From Piromyces finnis (Eukaryota; Neocallimastigomycota; Neocallimastigomycetes; Neocallimastigales; Neocallimastigaceae): a DNA stretch of 64,000 nt. Positions 1 to 17,233 of this stretch are shown piece after piece (position 1 is the first letter of the stretch; each line of letters opens with the position of its first letter). Made by a program: the position numbers and the translations under genes. The notes below the pieces were generated by a model, which saw only the letters and a program-made list of their open reading frames with translations, did not search any database and was not told where the DNA came from. The DNA lies in the NCBI GenBank assembly GCA_002104945.1, contig MCFH01000017.1:744001-808000 (forward strand), read 5' to 3'.

Positions 1-1246
1 GAGATTCAATTTCTAATAAAAGATCACAAGCATCAGCTTCAGCATTATGACTCATGAAGAATGGAACAATTTCAAGAGCTAATTGTTTTAAATCAGAGGT
101 ATCTTGTTCAGATTCCATACGAGCATTGTATTCTTGAATAATTTCTGAGGATAAATGTCTTTTTGAAATGAAAATTATTTTACCAAATTCATAAAAAATA
201 ATTAATATCATTTAAAATATATTTCAATAAAATGTAAAAAAAGTTTATATTTTTTACCTAACGTATTCATGGCCCCAAGAAGTAGCATCCTTTTTACCTA
301 AAACATAGTATTTTAAAGTTAATCTTTTATCTTCTTCACCATAAGTCATAGATAATACGGATAAAACATCAGCAAGAAGTTGCTAAAAAATGAAAAAAAA
401 AAATAAATTGAGATCTATTAATTATATTCATTTTCGTTTTTTCAATTTAAAAAAATTTTAAAACTATTTTTATTAATGTTATACCTTTTCTTCTCCGTCT
501 TTCCATTGTTCGTAAAGTTCTAAGAGTGGTTCATAGTGTGGTCTTAAAAACTTTAATGGTTTTGGGACAGAGGTCATAGAACTTGTGGAAGTTTTAATTA
601 AGGTACTTAAGTTTTCAAGAGAAGATTTGTATAAGGAAGTGTCTGGTTCCTTTATTATATAAATGAATATGATGATGTTTATTTGATATTTATATTAATA
701 ATTGAATATTAATTGTTTTGTTATTACTCTGTAATTTTTATTTTTTTTTATTTTATTTTATTTTATTTTATTTTGAACAATATTATAATGTTTAATATGA
801 ATTTATGAAATTTCAATCTACCTTTAATCTTTCAACCAACATTTCAAGTTCATTTTTAAGTTGTTGATCTTCTTCAGACTTTAAAATAATAAATTATTAA
901 AGATTTTTATATAAAATATTTAAATAAATAAATATAAAAATAATTAGTATTTCCAAATTTCTAAATATTATATAACTTCTGAATAGTTTAATTGACAGAT
1001 CAATACTATCTATTAAAGTTTATTATACAAATGTGTGAACCATTTACTATTTATAATGACATATTATACTAATTTAATATTTTATATTAATTTTATTTTT
1101 ATAATCTAATTAATTGTTTGTCATGTATGATCCACAAATTATATATTTCTTGAATTTTTATATATAAAGAATAATGAGAGTATATAAATTTCTTTTTCGT
1201 TTTTCTTTTTTAAGGAAAAGGAATTATATATATATATATACTCGAT

Positions 1247-1277
<31 letters not shown>

Positions 1278-1414
1278 TTTTAAATAATTTGGATTTTGTA
1301 ATTTTATTTTAAAATAATTAAATATTTTACCAATTCTTCTTCCTTTGGTTGTTCCTTTTTGTTTTTGTTCTTAACATCAACCTTTTCTCCTTCTGGTTTC
1401 TTTGTATCGACCAT
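1..1414 (-). CDS. RPN1: 26S proteasome regulatory subunit RPN1 (PSMD2), N-terminal part
   Basis: Scaffold subunit of the proteasome 19S base that binds ubiquitin receptors and shuttle factors. Five exons join in phase on the minus strand: 1414-1331, 878-822, 649-485, 382-258 and 158 to beyond the left edge, giving about 196 residues. The charged N-terminus (Lys/Glu rich, starting MVDTKKPEG) leads into helical sequence with the family signatures [41 protein letters not shown] and [16 protein letters not shown], which I recognise from Rpn1/PSMD2. Introns are 99 to 452 bp, GT-AG and nearly pure A/T. The ATG at 1414 is the first in-frame start. The gene is cut by the window edge, so the toroid repeats and C-terminus are absent here. 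It is divergent from the coiled-coil gene starting at 2501. Confidence 0.93.
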
Positions 1415-2500
1415 GTTGTATTTTATCTATCTGTTGAATAAATTACTGAAAGTATCTAAAATAATAAATAATAAATAAACCAAATATAACATAAAAAAAA
1501 AAAAAGTGAATATAAAAGGTGTGATGGGATAATCATTTGATTTAAAAAAAATAATCTTTTTAATTTTTTACATTTTAAAAAGTTTTTTTTTTTTGCTTTC
1601 TTAAAATTTATTTTGTTGTTAAACTATATACAAATGAATATTTATTTTTATTATTAAATAGTTTGAATTTTCCCTTCTTTTTTTTTTTTTTTTACTTTAA
1701 TTGTTTGGTTTGTTCTTTTTTTTTTTTTTTTTTTTAATTTCAGTTTGTATACTTTTTATTTTTTTAAAAAAAAAAATAATAATATTTTTTTTAATAAATA
1801 TTTAAAATTTAATATAAATTTTTTTATTATTATTTAAATTACTAATTAATATTTCAATAAAAAAAAATATAAAATTTAATATTAATTGAAATTTATTATG
1901 ATTTTAATTATTACATTACTTTTAATATATTAGATTATATTGTAATATATTTATATTTTGTTATTTAGAATTAAAATTTTTAATTAAACTAATGACTAAA
2001 TATGATATTCATAGGATTTAATAAATATATGTATTGATACCATAGATTAATGTAGAAGAAATAAGAAAGCTTTACAAGAAAAAAAAAAGATAGTATTAAT
2101 AGTATTATTATTTATAGAGTATTATGATGATTAAAATAGGGAATATAAATATTTTTATTATAAAAGATTTATATATATAATTAATAAATCGGACTTTTTT
2201 AAAATACCTCTTGAACTAGTTAGTTTTTTTTTTTTTTTCCCTTTCTTCTAACCATCATTTTTATTTTTTGGATTTTAACCATTTTTATCAATAACCACAT
2301 AAACTTAAATTGTTAGTTACTTATTTATTTTTTTTTAAAAAAAATAAAGTTTAAAAAAAAAAAAAAGTTTATCTATAGATTAGCAGCAGCAGCAAAAACA
2401 ATAAAAATTAAATTAAAAAAAAAATAAAAATCATAAGAAACAAAAAAAAAAAGAGTCAATAATTGTCATTAATGTTAAATATTCCTTATTTAATAAGAAA
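1415..2500. other. Divergent intergenic region between RPN1 and the coiled-coil gene
   Basis: About 1.1 kb of AT-rich DNA between two divergent start codons, so it must hold both promoters. I see long T runs (for example around 1681-1735), A runs near 2331-2365 and a short CAG-like run (gcagcagcagc) near 2385. I found no recognisable upstream element such as the yeast proteasome PACE box and no RNA gene. Confidence 0.6.
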
Positions 2501-7714
<5,214 letters not shown>

Positions 7715-7911
7715 TTTATGTAATTAATGTTTAAAATATATATATATGTGTTTCTATACATATTATCTATACCATTCTTTCTTCCTATCTTTAGTAATAA
7801 TTCTTTAAGAAATGTAATGAAATAATTAATGTACTACAAAATATATATAGAAAAATTTTCATATATATATTTAAAAAAAAAAAAAATTAAAAGTTTAAAA
7901 AATAAAAAAAA

Positions 7912-10874
7912 ATGAAAAGAAAATTGAAATGTATTACGCTCTCCAATCTTCAATTAGAAAAGTTAATTGAAAGAGTAAATTGTTATAACACAATTTTTAT
8001 TATTTATAAACATATATATATTTCAAGAAAGAAAATGAATAAAATAATATATTTTCTTTATAAATAAATAAAAAAAAAAAAAAATTGTTAATTCTTTTTA
8101 AAATTTAAATTTTGAAATTGAAATTTCCAAATTAAAATAAAATTTATGAATTAAAAAATAAATATTTATTTTAAACATTTAAAGTATAGGTATTGCTAAT
8201 AGCATACATGATACTAATATTCTTTTTTTTTTATAACTAACTATATAATAGTTTTTTAATAGACTATTTGTTAAATATAACTCGTTAGGTAAAGCTTTAC
8301 CTATAGTGAAATTTATATCAGAGCATTGGGAAGAAGTTATAAAATTTTATATTGGATATGAAATCAATCAAAAAATTGTTGCAAGGAAAAAAGTAAAAAC
8401 GTCTAAAATAAATAGTTCAAAAGAAAAAGAAACTGAAAAGGTAACGATAATGAACAATAATATAAAGCAGTACACTCAATAATGATAAATATGGAAATGT
8501 AATTTTAAAGTTTCTTTTAAAATGTTTTTTTTTTTTTATTAATGACTTTGCTCTTTTTTTTTTTTAAAAAAAAAAAAAAATAAATAAAGCAACAACAAAA
8601 CCATTGTTATGAATATGAACTATGCTCAGAAACAAAGAAGAGAATAAGAAATTATGATAAAAGTCGTTTAATAAAAATATATCCTTTTGGATATTATTTC
8701 AATTTTTTAAAACAATACTGTAAGTAGCTGAATAGTAATAAATAAATTAATAATACACATATATGCATATATGCATATATGTATATATATATATATTTCA
8801 ATAAATTAACAAATAAATAAAAGTAGATGATAATAATAGTAATATACAAAATACAAAATATGGCAATGACAACGAACTAAAGACAACAACTGCTACTGTA
8901 TCAACAAATCATTTCAAAAATCAAAAAGATACTCATCCTTTTAAAACAAATAATAGTTTTGAAAGCCATAGTAATGAGAATAAAGAAATGTCCCTTTCAG
9001 AATTTATTCAAATTTTTCATCAAATACCAAGATATGCACCAATGATAGTAATTCATATTGGCGCAGGGTATCATAGTCCATCGAAAGAAAAACAATATCG
9101 AAAATTATGTAAAAGAGTTTTACACGAAGCTATGAATATTTTATGTATGAAAGGTACAGAGATAAAAAATGAAACAAACAATGAAAAAATAAAAGTCGAC
9201 ACTCTACTTACCATAGAAGAAGGAAAAAAGAATGAAAAAAAAGAAAAAATAAATCATTTGAATAAGGATACCAAGGATAAAGATACAGAAGATAATGATT
9301 TTATTTTTCATTTTAATGATCGATGGACGGGAACAGCAGTAGAAGCTGTCACTTACGCCATCACATTATTAGAAAATGATGAAATAACAAATGCAGGATT
9401 AGGATCAAATTTAAATTTGAAAGGTCAAGTAGAATGTGATGCAAGTGTAATGCAAGGAAATGGAGCATTTGGCGCAGTAGGTGCAGTATCCACATTAAAA
9501 AATCCAATTGAAGGTGCTAGAGCATTAATGGAACAAGAACGTCAAGGATTAATGCCATTAGGACGAGTACCACCGATGATGTTGGTAGGTAAAGGCGCAG
9601 AAGAATGGTGTCAACATTTTGGAAAAGGACAAGTGACTATCTTAAATGATAAAGATAATAATAATAAAAAAAAAATATCTCCGACATTGATATCAAAGAG
9701 ATCCCATCAAATTTACCAAATCTATATGGATAAATTAAAAAAAGTAGACTATGAAAGACATCAAGATTATTTCAATCATTTGGAAAATGAAAACGAAATT
9801 CAAAAGCATCAAAAAGAGTGTAATACTACTACTACAAATAATGAAAATGATTCTGAGAAGGATACTACAAAAGATACTGAATTAAAAATGGATACTGTTG
9901 GAGCAGTAGCTTTTGATATTTATGGTCAGATTGCTTCTGGAGTAAGTAGTGGTGGTATTGCATTAAAATATCCAGGAAGAGTTGGAGAAGCGGCTATGTA
10001 CGGTAGTGGATTATGGGCGGAAGATTCAACGCTTCGTTATCATCAACAGAAGGGTTCCCGTCATCATCATCGTTATAAAAAACTTTGTAACTATGGATGT
10101 AGTTTAACTGGTTGTGGAGAACAAATTATGAAAGGAATGCTTGCAAGAGAATGTGGCCAGTATTTTGAAAAGCAAAAGAAAGAAAAAGAAAGGGTAAAAG
10201 AGAAAAAAAGAAAAGAAAAGAAAGAGGTAAAAAGTGATGATGATAATAATAATAGTAGTGATGAGGATGAGGATGAATTAGGAAAGGAAGAAGATGAAAG
10301 CTTATCCACTTCAGACCTTCTTCATTGTTTTTTCAAAGAAAAAATTATAGGAGAAGATAGTATAATAAATCCAATGCAAGGTTATCACCCAGATCAACCA
10401 GGGCAACCAATGGTAGGGATAATTCTAATGCATGTTAAAAAGGAGGAGGAGGAGGAGGAGGAGGAGGAGGAAGAAGAAAAAGAAAAGGAGGAAAAAAGCA
10501 ACGATACTAAAGAAATAAAAAAGATAAATATAAATGAAAATGAAAAAAATAATGACACGACAAGTGAAAACAAAACATCCTTTTCCTCCATTCAACCTCC
10601 CCGTTCACCTATTTTTAATTGTTTGAGAGAGATATGGTATGGTCATACTACACCTTCTATGTGTATTGGGTATGCCTATGAATGTCGAGGAGGAAGACCA
10701 AGCGAGTATGGTTCAAATATTAAATACAAGACATTAATATCACGACTTTCAACAACAACAACAACAACAACAACAATGCCATCCTCATCCTCATCTATTA
10801 ATACTAATAAAATAGTATGGCAAACCACATCAAATAATAACGATACTTATAAACTAAGTGGAGAAATGTTTTAA
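7912..10874 (+). CDS. Taspase-1-like threonine aspartase
   Basis: An Ntn-hydrolase of the asparaginase-2 family. These enzymes are made as a proenzyme that cuts itself before a Thr, which then becomes the catalytic nucleophile; Taspase 1 is an endoprotease that cuts after Asp. The large last exon (8827-10874) carries VIHIGAGYHSPSKEKQYRKL, TNAGLGSNLNLKGQVECDAS, FGAVGAVSTLKNPIEGARAL, the cleavage motif MDTVGAVAFD, VSSGGIALKYPGRVGEAAMY, TGCGEQIMKGMLARECG and GHTTPSMCIGY, all in Taspase order. The nucleophile is the Thr coded at 9894-9896. In-phase upstream exons 7912-7961 (weak), 8263-8440 and 8590-8719 give 801 residues, with Thr at 476 and an N-terminal extension of about 175 residues that I do not recognise. 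Lys/Glu-rich inserts interrupt the catalytic domain, making it far longer than the roughly 420-residue human enzyme. The gene could instead start at the ATG at 8988. Confidence 0.88.
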
Positions 10875-10876
10875 AC

Positions 10877-10919
<43 letters not shown>

Positions 10920-11486
10920 ACTTTATATCACGAAAACTACTAATACATTTTTATAGTATTTTATGATGATGATGATGATAATAATAATTTAATTATCTTA
11001 AAAAGTAGTTTTCATTTAAAAAAAAAAAAATTATTATTTATATTATATATATGTAAAAACATATTTTTCAACATTATTTGTAGATACATTTATTGGTTAA
11101 TAATAATAAAAAAAAAAAAAAAAAAAGATTCTTTTTTTTTCTGGAGAAAAGTTTTGTAGTAATATTATGGCAAAAAAAAAAAAAAGTTTTTTTTTTTTTC
11201 TTCTATTTTTAAAACCTACTAAAGAATAATTATACGCTAGGTAATCTTAACTATTCATTAAATTATTAAAAACCGCTTATTAAATTTTAAACAAAAAATC
11301 ATAATATGAAAAAAATATTAAAAATACATCTAATAATTTAATTATATATATATATATATTATTTAAAATTTTATTATATTATGGATTTTCTTTTCTTTTT
11401 TTTTTTTTTTTTTAGAAAAATAAAACAAAAATAAAAAAAAAGTCGAATTAAATTTTAGTTATATTAATTTATACATAATAGAAAAT

Positions 11487-11517
<31 letters not shown>

Positions 11518-11679
11518 GGAATGTTTATATATATATAAACTGACGATTATTTATATCTATTTTATATAGTATTAAATGATTATTATATTAGTATAATTAT
11601 ATTGTATAATAAGAAAATGAAACTAGATAAAGTTTATTCTACTTATATTTTTAAAATATATAAATGAAATATAGATATT

Positions 11680-11710
<31 letters not shown>

Positions 11711-11816
11711 TATTATTAAAATATAGGGGAGGAAGATATAATATTTTCTACTTTAATTCCTTTTTTTTTTTTTTTCTATGCTTTGCTTTCTTTTTTCTAC
11801 ACTATTCGTTGTCGCT
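10875..11816. other. Convergent intergenic region
   Basis: About 940 bp between the 3' ends of the Taspase-like gene and the flippase gene. It contains a run of about 39 A directly after the Taspase stop, several T runs (around 11489-11517 and 11680-11704) and A-run/G/T-run junctions near 11170-11200. I see no gene in it. Confidence 0.6.
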
Positions 11817-14800
11817 CTAATAATAAGCTGAAGGTTGTGATTGATGACGTGAAACAATAATAGAATTCTTACGACGCATTTTTTGATGACGTCTCTTTCT
11901 TCTTCTCTCATAAATTTCATCTACTGATTTAGCCTTTAATAATGGATTCTTACGACGACTTCTACTGTAACTTAATTCATTTTCATCATTATAAGCAAAG
12001 GCGAAACCAGTATTGACATATTCTTCATTATTATCCATAAAAATAACAGACATGGCTTGTCCATCTGCTGAAGTACCTTGACGCATAATATTATTACGAC
12101 GTGAACGACTAGAACGAATAGACATGGTCTTACGTTTCCGGTCATGATTAATGGTATTACTTGAAGATGGTTCGATCAATGGTGTAAATGGTGATAATAC
12201 ATTGCTTGTGGTCATAAAGCTTTGATCATCCTCCTCGGATATACTTGACACTGAAATAATCTTACCATTCGTAAAGACAGAAATTTCACTTTGATTGTAT
12301 GGTTGATACTTTGTATCAATATTAATACTTGATTCAGAGGCTTCAGCCATACCTTCTGCTCCTTCATCATTTTGTATCAATTGATCTAAATTAGTCACGT
12401 TTTGTATGGAATAACCAGGTTTGACCTTGAATTTCTTAGACTCATCATTAGCAATACCTGAAAAGGTATTTCTTTTAAAGGCGTCATTATTAATATCTAC
12501 TGTTATATAGGATGATTTGTGACTATTATATTTACTCTTCAAATTCGTTGAACTCTTCTTTGGTCCATTTTCAACTGTGACACTCACCATTTCTGGATGG
12601 TTAGTAGTATAGTTAATGCCATTGACTTCATTAACATCATTAATACTAGTTTCCTTTTCTTCTGGTATAACAGTTGGTCCTTGTTCCGGTTCTCTTGTAT
12701 AATCGGTAAAGTTATCATAACCATCTTCATCAACCAAATGATACTTTTCAATTTCACGATAGATATCAGAATCATCTGGGAAGTAGTTAATACGAATATA
12801 TTTTATCATGAAACGTGGGAACAATGCCATAACAATAACTAAAACATACAAAGCATAGAAATTTATATCCATAAACATGAATTTTAGGTAGGTGGCATAT
12901 TTAGCAAATGGAAGATTGGCCATAACTATGAAATAAATATGGAAACTCATAATTTCTAGTAATAATACTACTCCAGACAACCAATTAATGCTTTGCATAT
13001 TAACTGCAACAAATAAATTAACTAAAGTAATAACATAGCAAGAAATAATAGTACCAAGATAGTAAAGATCAGAGGTTAAACCATTACTGAAATTTGCAGA
13101 GAAGAAAGAGAAATAGGGTATGTAGAAACATATGTAGGATTGATAGAGTGCATCAGCAATATAGGCAAAGAAACGTTTCCAAGTAAACTTCTTTTGACGA
13201 ATACCCATTGATTTATAGAGTGGTGGTTTATTTAAAGCTGTTTCCTTTTTCAAATCCTTATCAAAGACACCCATGACCATTACAGGCATAGACGAAAAAA
13301 TGAAATTGAAAAACATGATTAAAGAATAATCAAAAAGAATTTGAGCAGAGAAACCACAATTAAATTGATACCAAAACAAGGTAAAAACCCATACAATATT
13401 CTTATAGAAAAAGTTCAAAACCATATTAGAAACACGAAGGTATGACCAACGACCATGAACCAGCAAAAGTTTCGAAAGATAGGCAAATTGAGATATGGCA
13501 TAATCACTAGACATGGCAGCCTGCATTCCTTCTTGACCAGCAATACCAACACCAATGTTGGCTTCTTGAATCATACTAATATCATTTGCACCATCACCAA
13601 TACTTAGACATAAAACTTTAAGACCTTCCTTTACTAAACAAACAACCTGAGCCTTTTGTTTAGGAGATACACGACAACAAATGACAGCACGACAACTTGT
13701 TGCTGTCTCAAGGAAGCGACGACGTAAATCTGGCTTTTCCATAATTAATTGTAAGGACTGACCATCAACAATCAAGGCGAAATCAATACCTTTTACTGGA
13801 GTCTGTTGACCCATCAATACATTAGTCATTGATTTACCACTATTGATGGACAAAGTCGACATGGTAGAGTAACGCTTATTACGATTCAACGAATGGAATT
13901 TGGACAATTCAATATCATTAACATTTGCATCATCATCTTCACCCTTCTTACGAGCCATTGAACGATTTATAGAATCAATAATATTCATGATAATATTAGG
14001 GAGACACCAAATACTATTTCTACCACGATGAACTGCTTGATTCTTGGCATTACCAAATTTTTTAATGATGGTATAGGCATTTCTTAACTGCGTCTTTACA
14101 TCATTAACATGATCCCGTTCATTCAAACTCAAATTATTATTGCGTTCACGAATAGCCAAGAGACACATGGAACGATTCAAAAGATTACTGGCGAAACCAA
14201 TGTTAATGGCAGTTTCAAGCTTATCCCCAGTTAAAACCCAAATCTTAATTCCGGCTTCTTGTAAGGTACCAATACAATCTGGTACACCTTCTTGAAGCTT
14301 ATCTTCAATAGCAGTAGCACCCAATAATACCAAATTTTTTTCAATGGCAGAAGCTAATTCATCCTTTAATCTATCACGATCTTCCAATGAAATTTCAGCA
14401 TTGTGATAATCCTCACTCCATTTTTGATAATCTTTAGCATTGATGTAACGATAGGCAATGCAAAGAGTTCTTAAACCTTCACTACCGAACTTTTCCAAGT
14501 GGGTAAAGGTTACATTACGAAGATTATCTTGATTCTTTTGAAGGCGTTCATAGATAACAGTATCAGCCCCCTTACAAAGTAATAATATTTCATTTTTAGG
14601 GGTACGAAGAATGACAGACATTCTCTTACGAACACTATTAAATTCTAAGATATGAAGAACTTCATAGGTTTCTTCTTTGCCAAAACAATTTATGGTGATT
14701 GAACTTTCAGTTCTTCTCACAAATGAGAAACCGAGATTTTTAGCAGTGGTGACAAGAGCTTGTTCATCCGGTGATTCAGCACAATAGTTTAAATAAGTTG

Positions 14801-17233
14801 TCTCCGTACCATCCTCCAAAACTGCTTTTTTTGGAGTAAGGACAGAATGGCAAAGAGCCAAGTGTCTAAAGAAGAAAAAGACAGCTTTTCCTTGAAGACT
14901 ATTTTCATTGGCTAAATCTGCCATTATTTGTTCATCCAAGAAAGAAAATTTTGTAGATTTATCCACGAATGGATTGTTATAATAGCTAAATACCATTTCT
15001 TTCATTTGTTTCTCCATTCCATCTTCTATTTCTTTAGCCTCCTCAATCGACAATCCCTCAATATCTCGCTTAACATCTGTATAACCCTTACCATAAACTT
15101 TACCAATAATAGAACAACGCATAAAGTCCATCTTATTCTGAGTTAATGTACCGGTCTTATCCGAAAATATATATTCAATTTGACCTAAATCATCTGAAAT
15201 ATTCCATGTTTTTGTATTACAAGGACTATCTGTTTCTTCATAATACAAATCAGTATCTTCATGAATGAACCATGCTTGAATTGTTTTAGCAATTTCAATA
15301 GAAATATATAATGAAATTGGTACAACATTTTGCATCATAATCATAGTGGATCCGAAGGTTTCTAAAAATTTTCTATATACTTTTTTATTATGAATAATAT
15401 AGAAAGGTGTATCGTGTTTATCCCATCTATTAAGAATTTGGATGTTAATAAGAGAAACTAATAAAGCAGCAGCAAATAAAATCATGAAATTGAATACAAT
15501 TTGTGGATTCATCAACTTTTCAATTCTAGAACGCTTGTATGGAGTACTTCCAGAATTTAAACGGACCTTAGTATCTTCTCCGGTATAAATAACAGCACCG
15601 ATAACCCAATCAGTGTTACGAATAACAGAACCACGTAATAATAAATTAGAAATATCTAAAGGAATAGAAATTTTACCATTTGGGAAAATTTCTTCATCTT
15701 CCTTTAAACTCTGACCATCACTAAGTATATTTTCTTTTTCTTCTTCTTCCTCTTCTTCATCATCATCATCATCATCACCATCATTACCATTACCATAACC
15801 AATATTTTGGTCTGGAAGTTCCATTCTACTTCTAAATTCATAAAGATTAACTATTGGATTTTCAGCCTTTATAACAAAACGCATATTTTTCGCTGATTTT
15901 ACATCACGAATACATTGAGTTTCCTTTTTACCTGATCTTCTCTTCAAAGTAGTTTCACCATCCAAATTTTTTGTTTCAACATAGCATTCGTTTTCTTCTT
16001 CACTAGTGGATAATATTACAATATCAGCGGGTACATTTTCATCTGTTGATAATAATATAATATCTCCGACACGAATATCTTTCCAAGGCACTGATTTCCA
16101 ACCAACGTTTCTATTTGGACTGACACTTAGGTCAACTTTTTCATCCATCATACCTATTTCAATGTTTGTTTTATTTTGATTATGGGATTGTGAAATATTA
16201 TTTAATTCCAAGGGTTCATCTTCATAAATTGATTGTAAATTTGGATCACTTGTTTTTTCTTTTTTCTTTTCAATATCCTCCTCTGAATCGGTATTTGGGA
16301 AGAATACTAATAATTGTTTTGGGACACTCTGAGTCATCCAACGAATAAATTTCAATAATTTTGACTTTATTCTACCGGTAAGAGATATATGAAATTTAGG
16401 GAAATTGGTATTTGTCCAATTATCTAATATAAGTGCTTTGGTATTATTAACTTTATTATCTTCTCTGTGACGTTTTAAATCTTCATAACCATCTTTCAAT
16501 GCAGTAATACATATTACACAACAAAGTGGCATAGCAGCAAATACTGGATTAACAACACCAAATACTGGAAATGCTTGTATAGTTACCATAAACAAAAAGA
16601 ATACTAATAATTATAAATAGATAAATATCGATTATTTATTATACAATAGGCAGGTATTGATAAATAAATAAATTATTTTTTTTTTTTTGAATATATGATA
16701 TAAATTAACAAAAAAAAAAAAAAAATAATAATAATAATAATAATAATTAATAGATAAATAAATGGATATATAAGAAAAATAAATAGGGTAAAAAAAAAAA
16801 GATTATTCTCAATAAAAAATTTCATTTTTTAAAAAAAATAAATCGATAAAATTCATTAAAATGAAATATAAATTATAAAAAATATAATGAATGTTAAATC
16901 ATCATAATTTAAATCATCATAATTTATCATTATCATAATTTATCATTAACTATATTTTTATCTTGAGGTTCCCCTTTAAAATTAGTAATTTTAAAAAAAA
17001 TTTTTTTCCAACTTACAGTTTGCTACACGATGAAATTGTTCATAAAGATTCTGAGGTATAAAAGTAAGTAGTGTATATTTTGAAGTACGAAGTTTATTAT
17101 TTCTGTATTGGTATAATGGTACTCCATATTTATCCACTGCTATTGAAGGCAAAGATATATTGAAATATATACGTCTTGAGGCAACGTTATCTCCCTCGTT
17201 TTCATTAATATATGAAGATGTTAATTTACTCAT
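11817..17233 (-). CDS. P4-type ATPase, phospholipid flippase of the Dnf1/Dnf2 class
   Basis: Moves phospholipids from the outer to the cytoplasmic leaflet of the plasma or endosomal membrane using ATP, normally with a Cdc50-family partner. Two exons (17233-17017 and 16603-11817) join in phase 1 and give 1667 residues; the junction restores the family signature VANLFFLFMV. In order: [10 protein letters not shown] and [19 protein letters not shown] before TM1; FGVVNP typical of fungal Dnf proteins; actuator motif DGETTLKRR near residue 285; phosphorylation motif DKTGTLT with Asp 554; nucleotide-binding [17 protein letters not shown] with Asp 1076; then hydrophobic segments for the C-terminal TM helices and a tail of about 280 polar residues. 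An Asp/Glu run (about 15720-15775) sits in the actuator region. All catalytic residues are present. The class call is by resemblance; Dnf1 and Dnf2 cannot be told apart. Confidence 0.95.
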
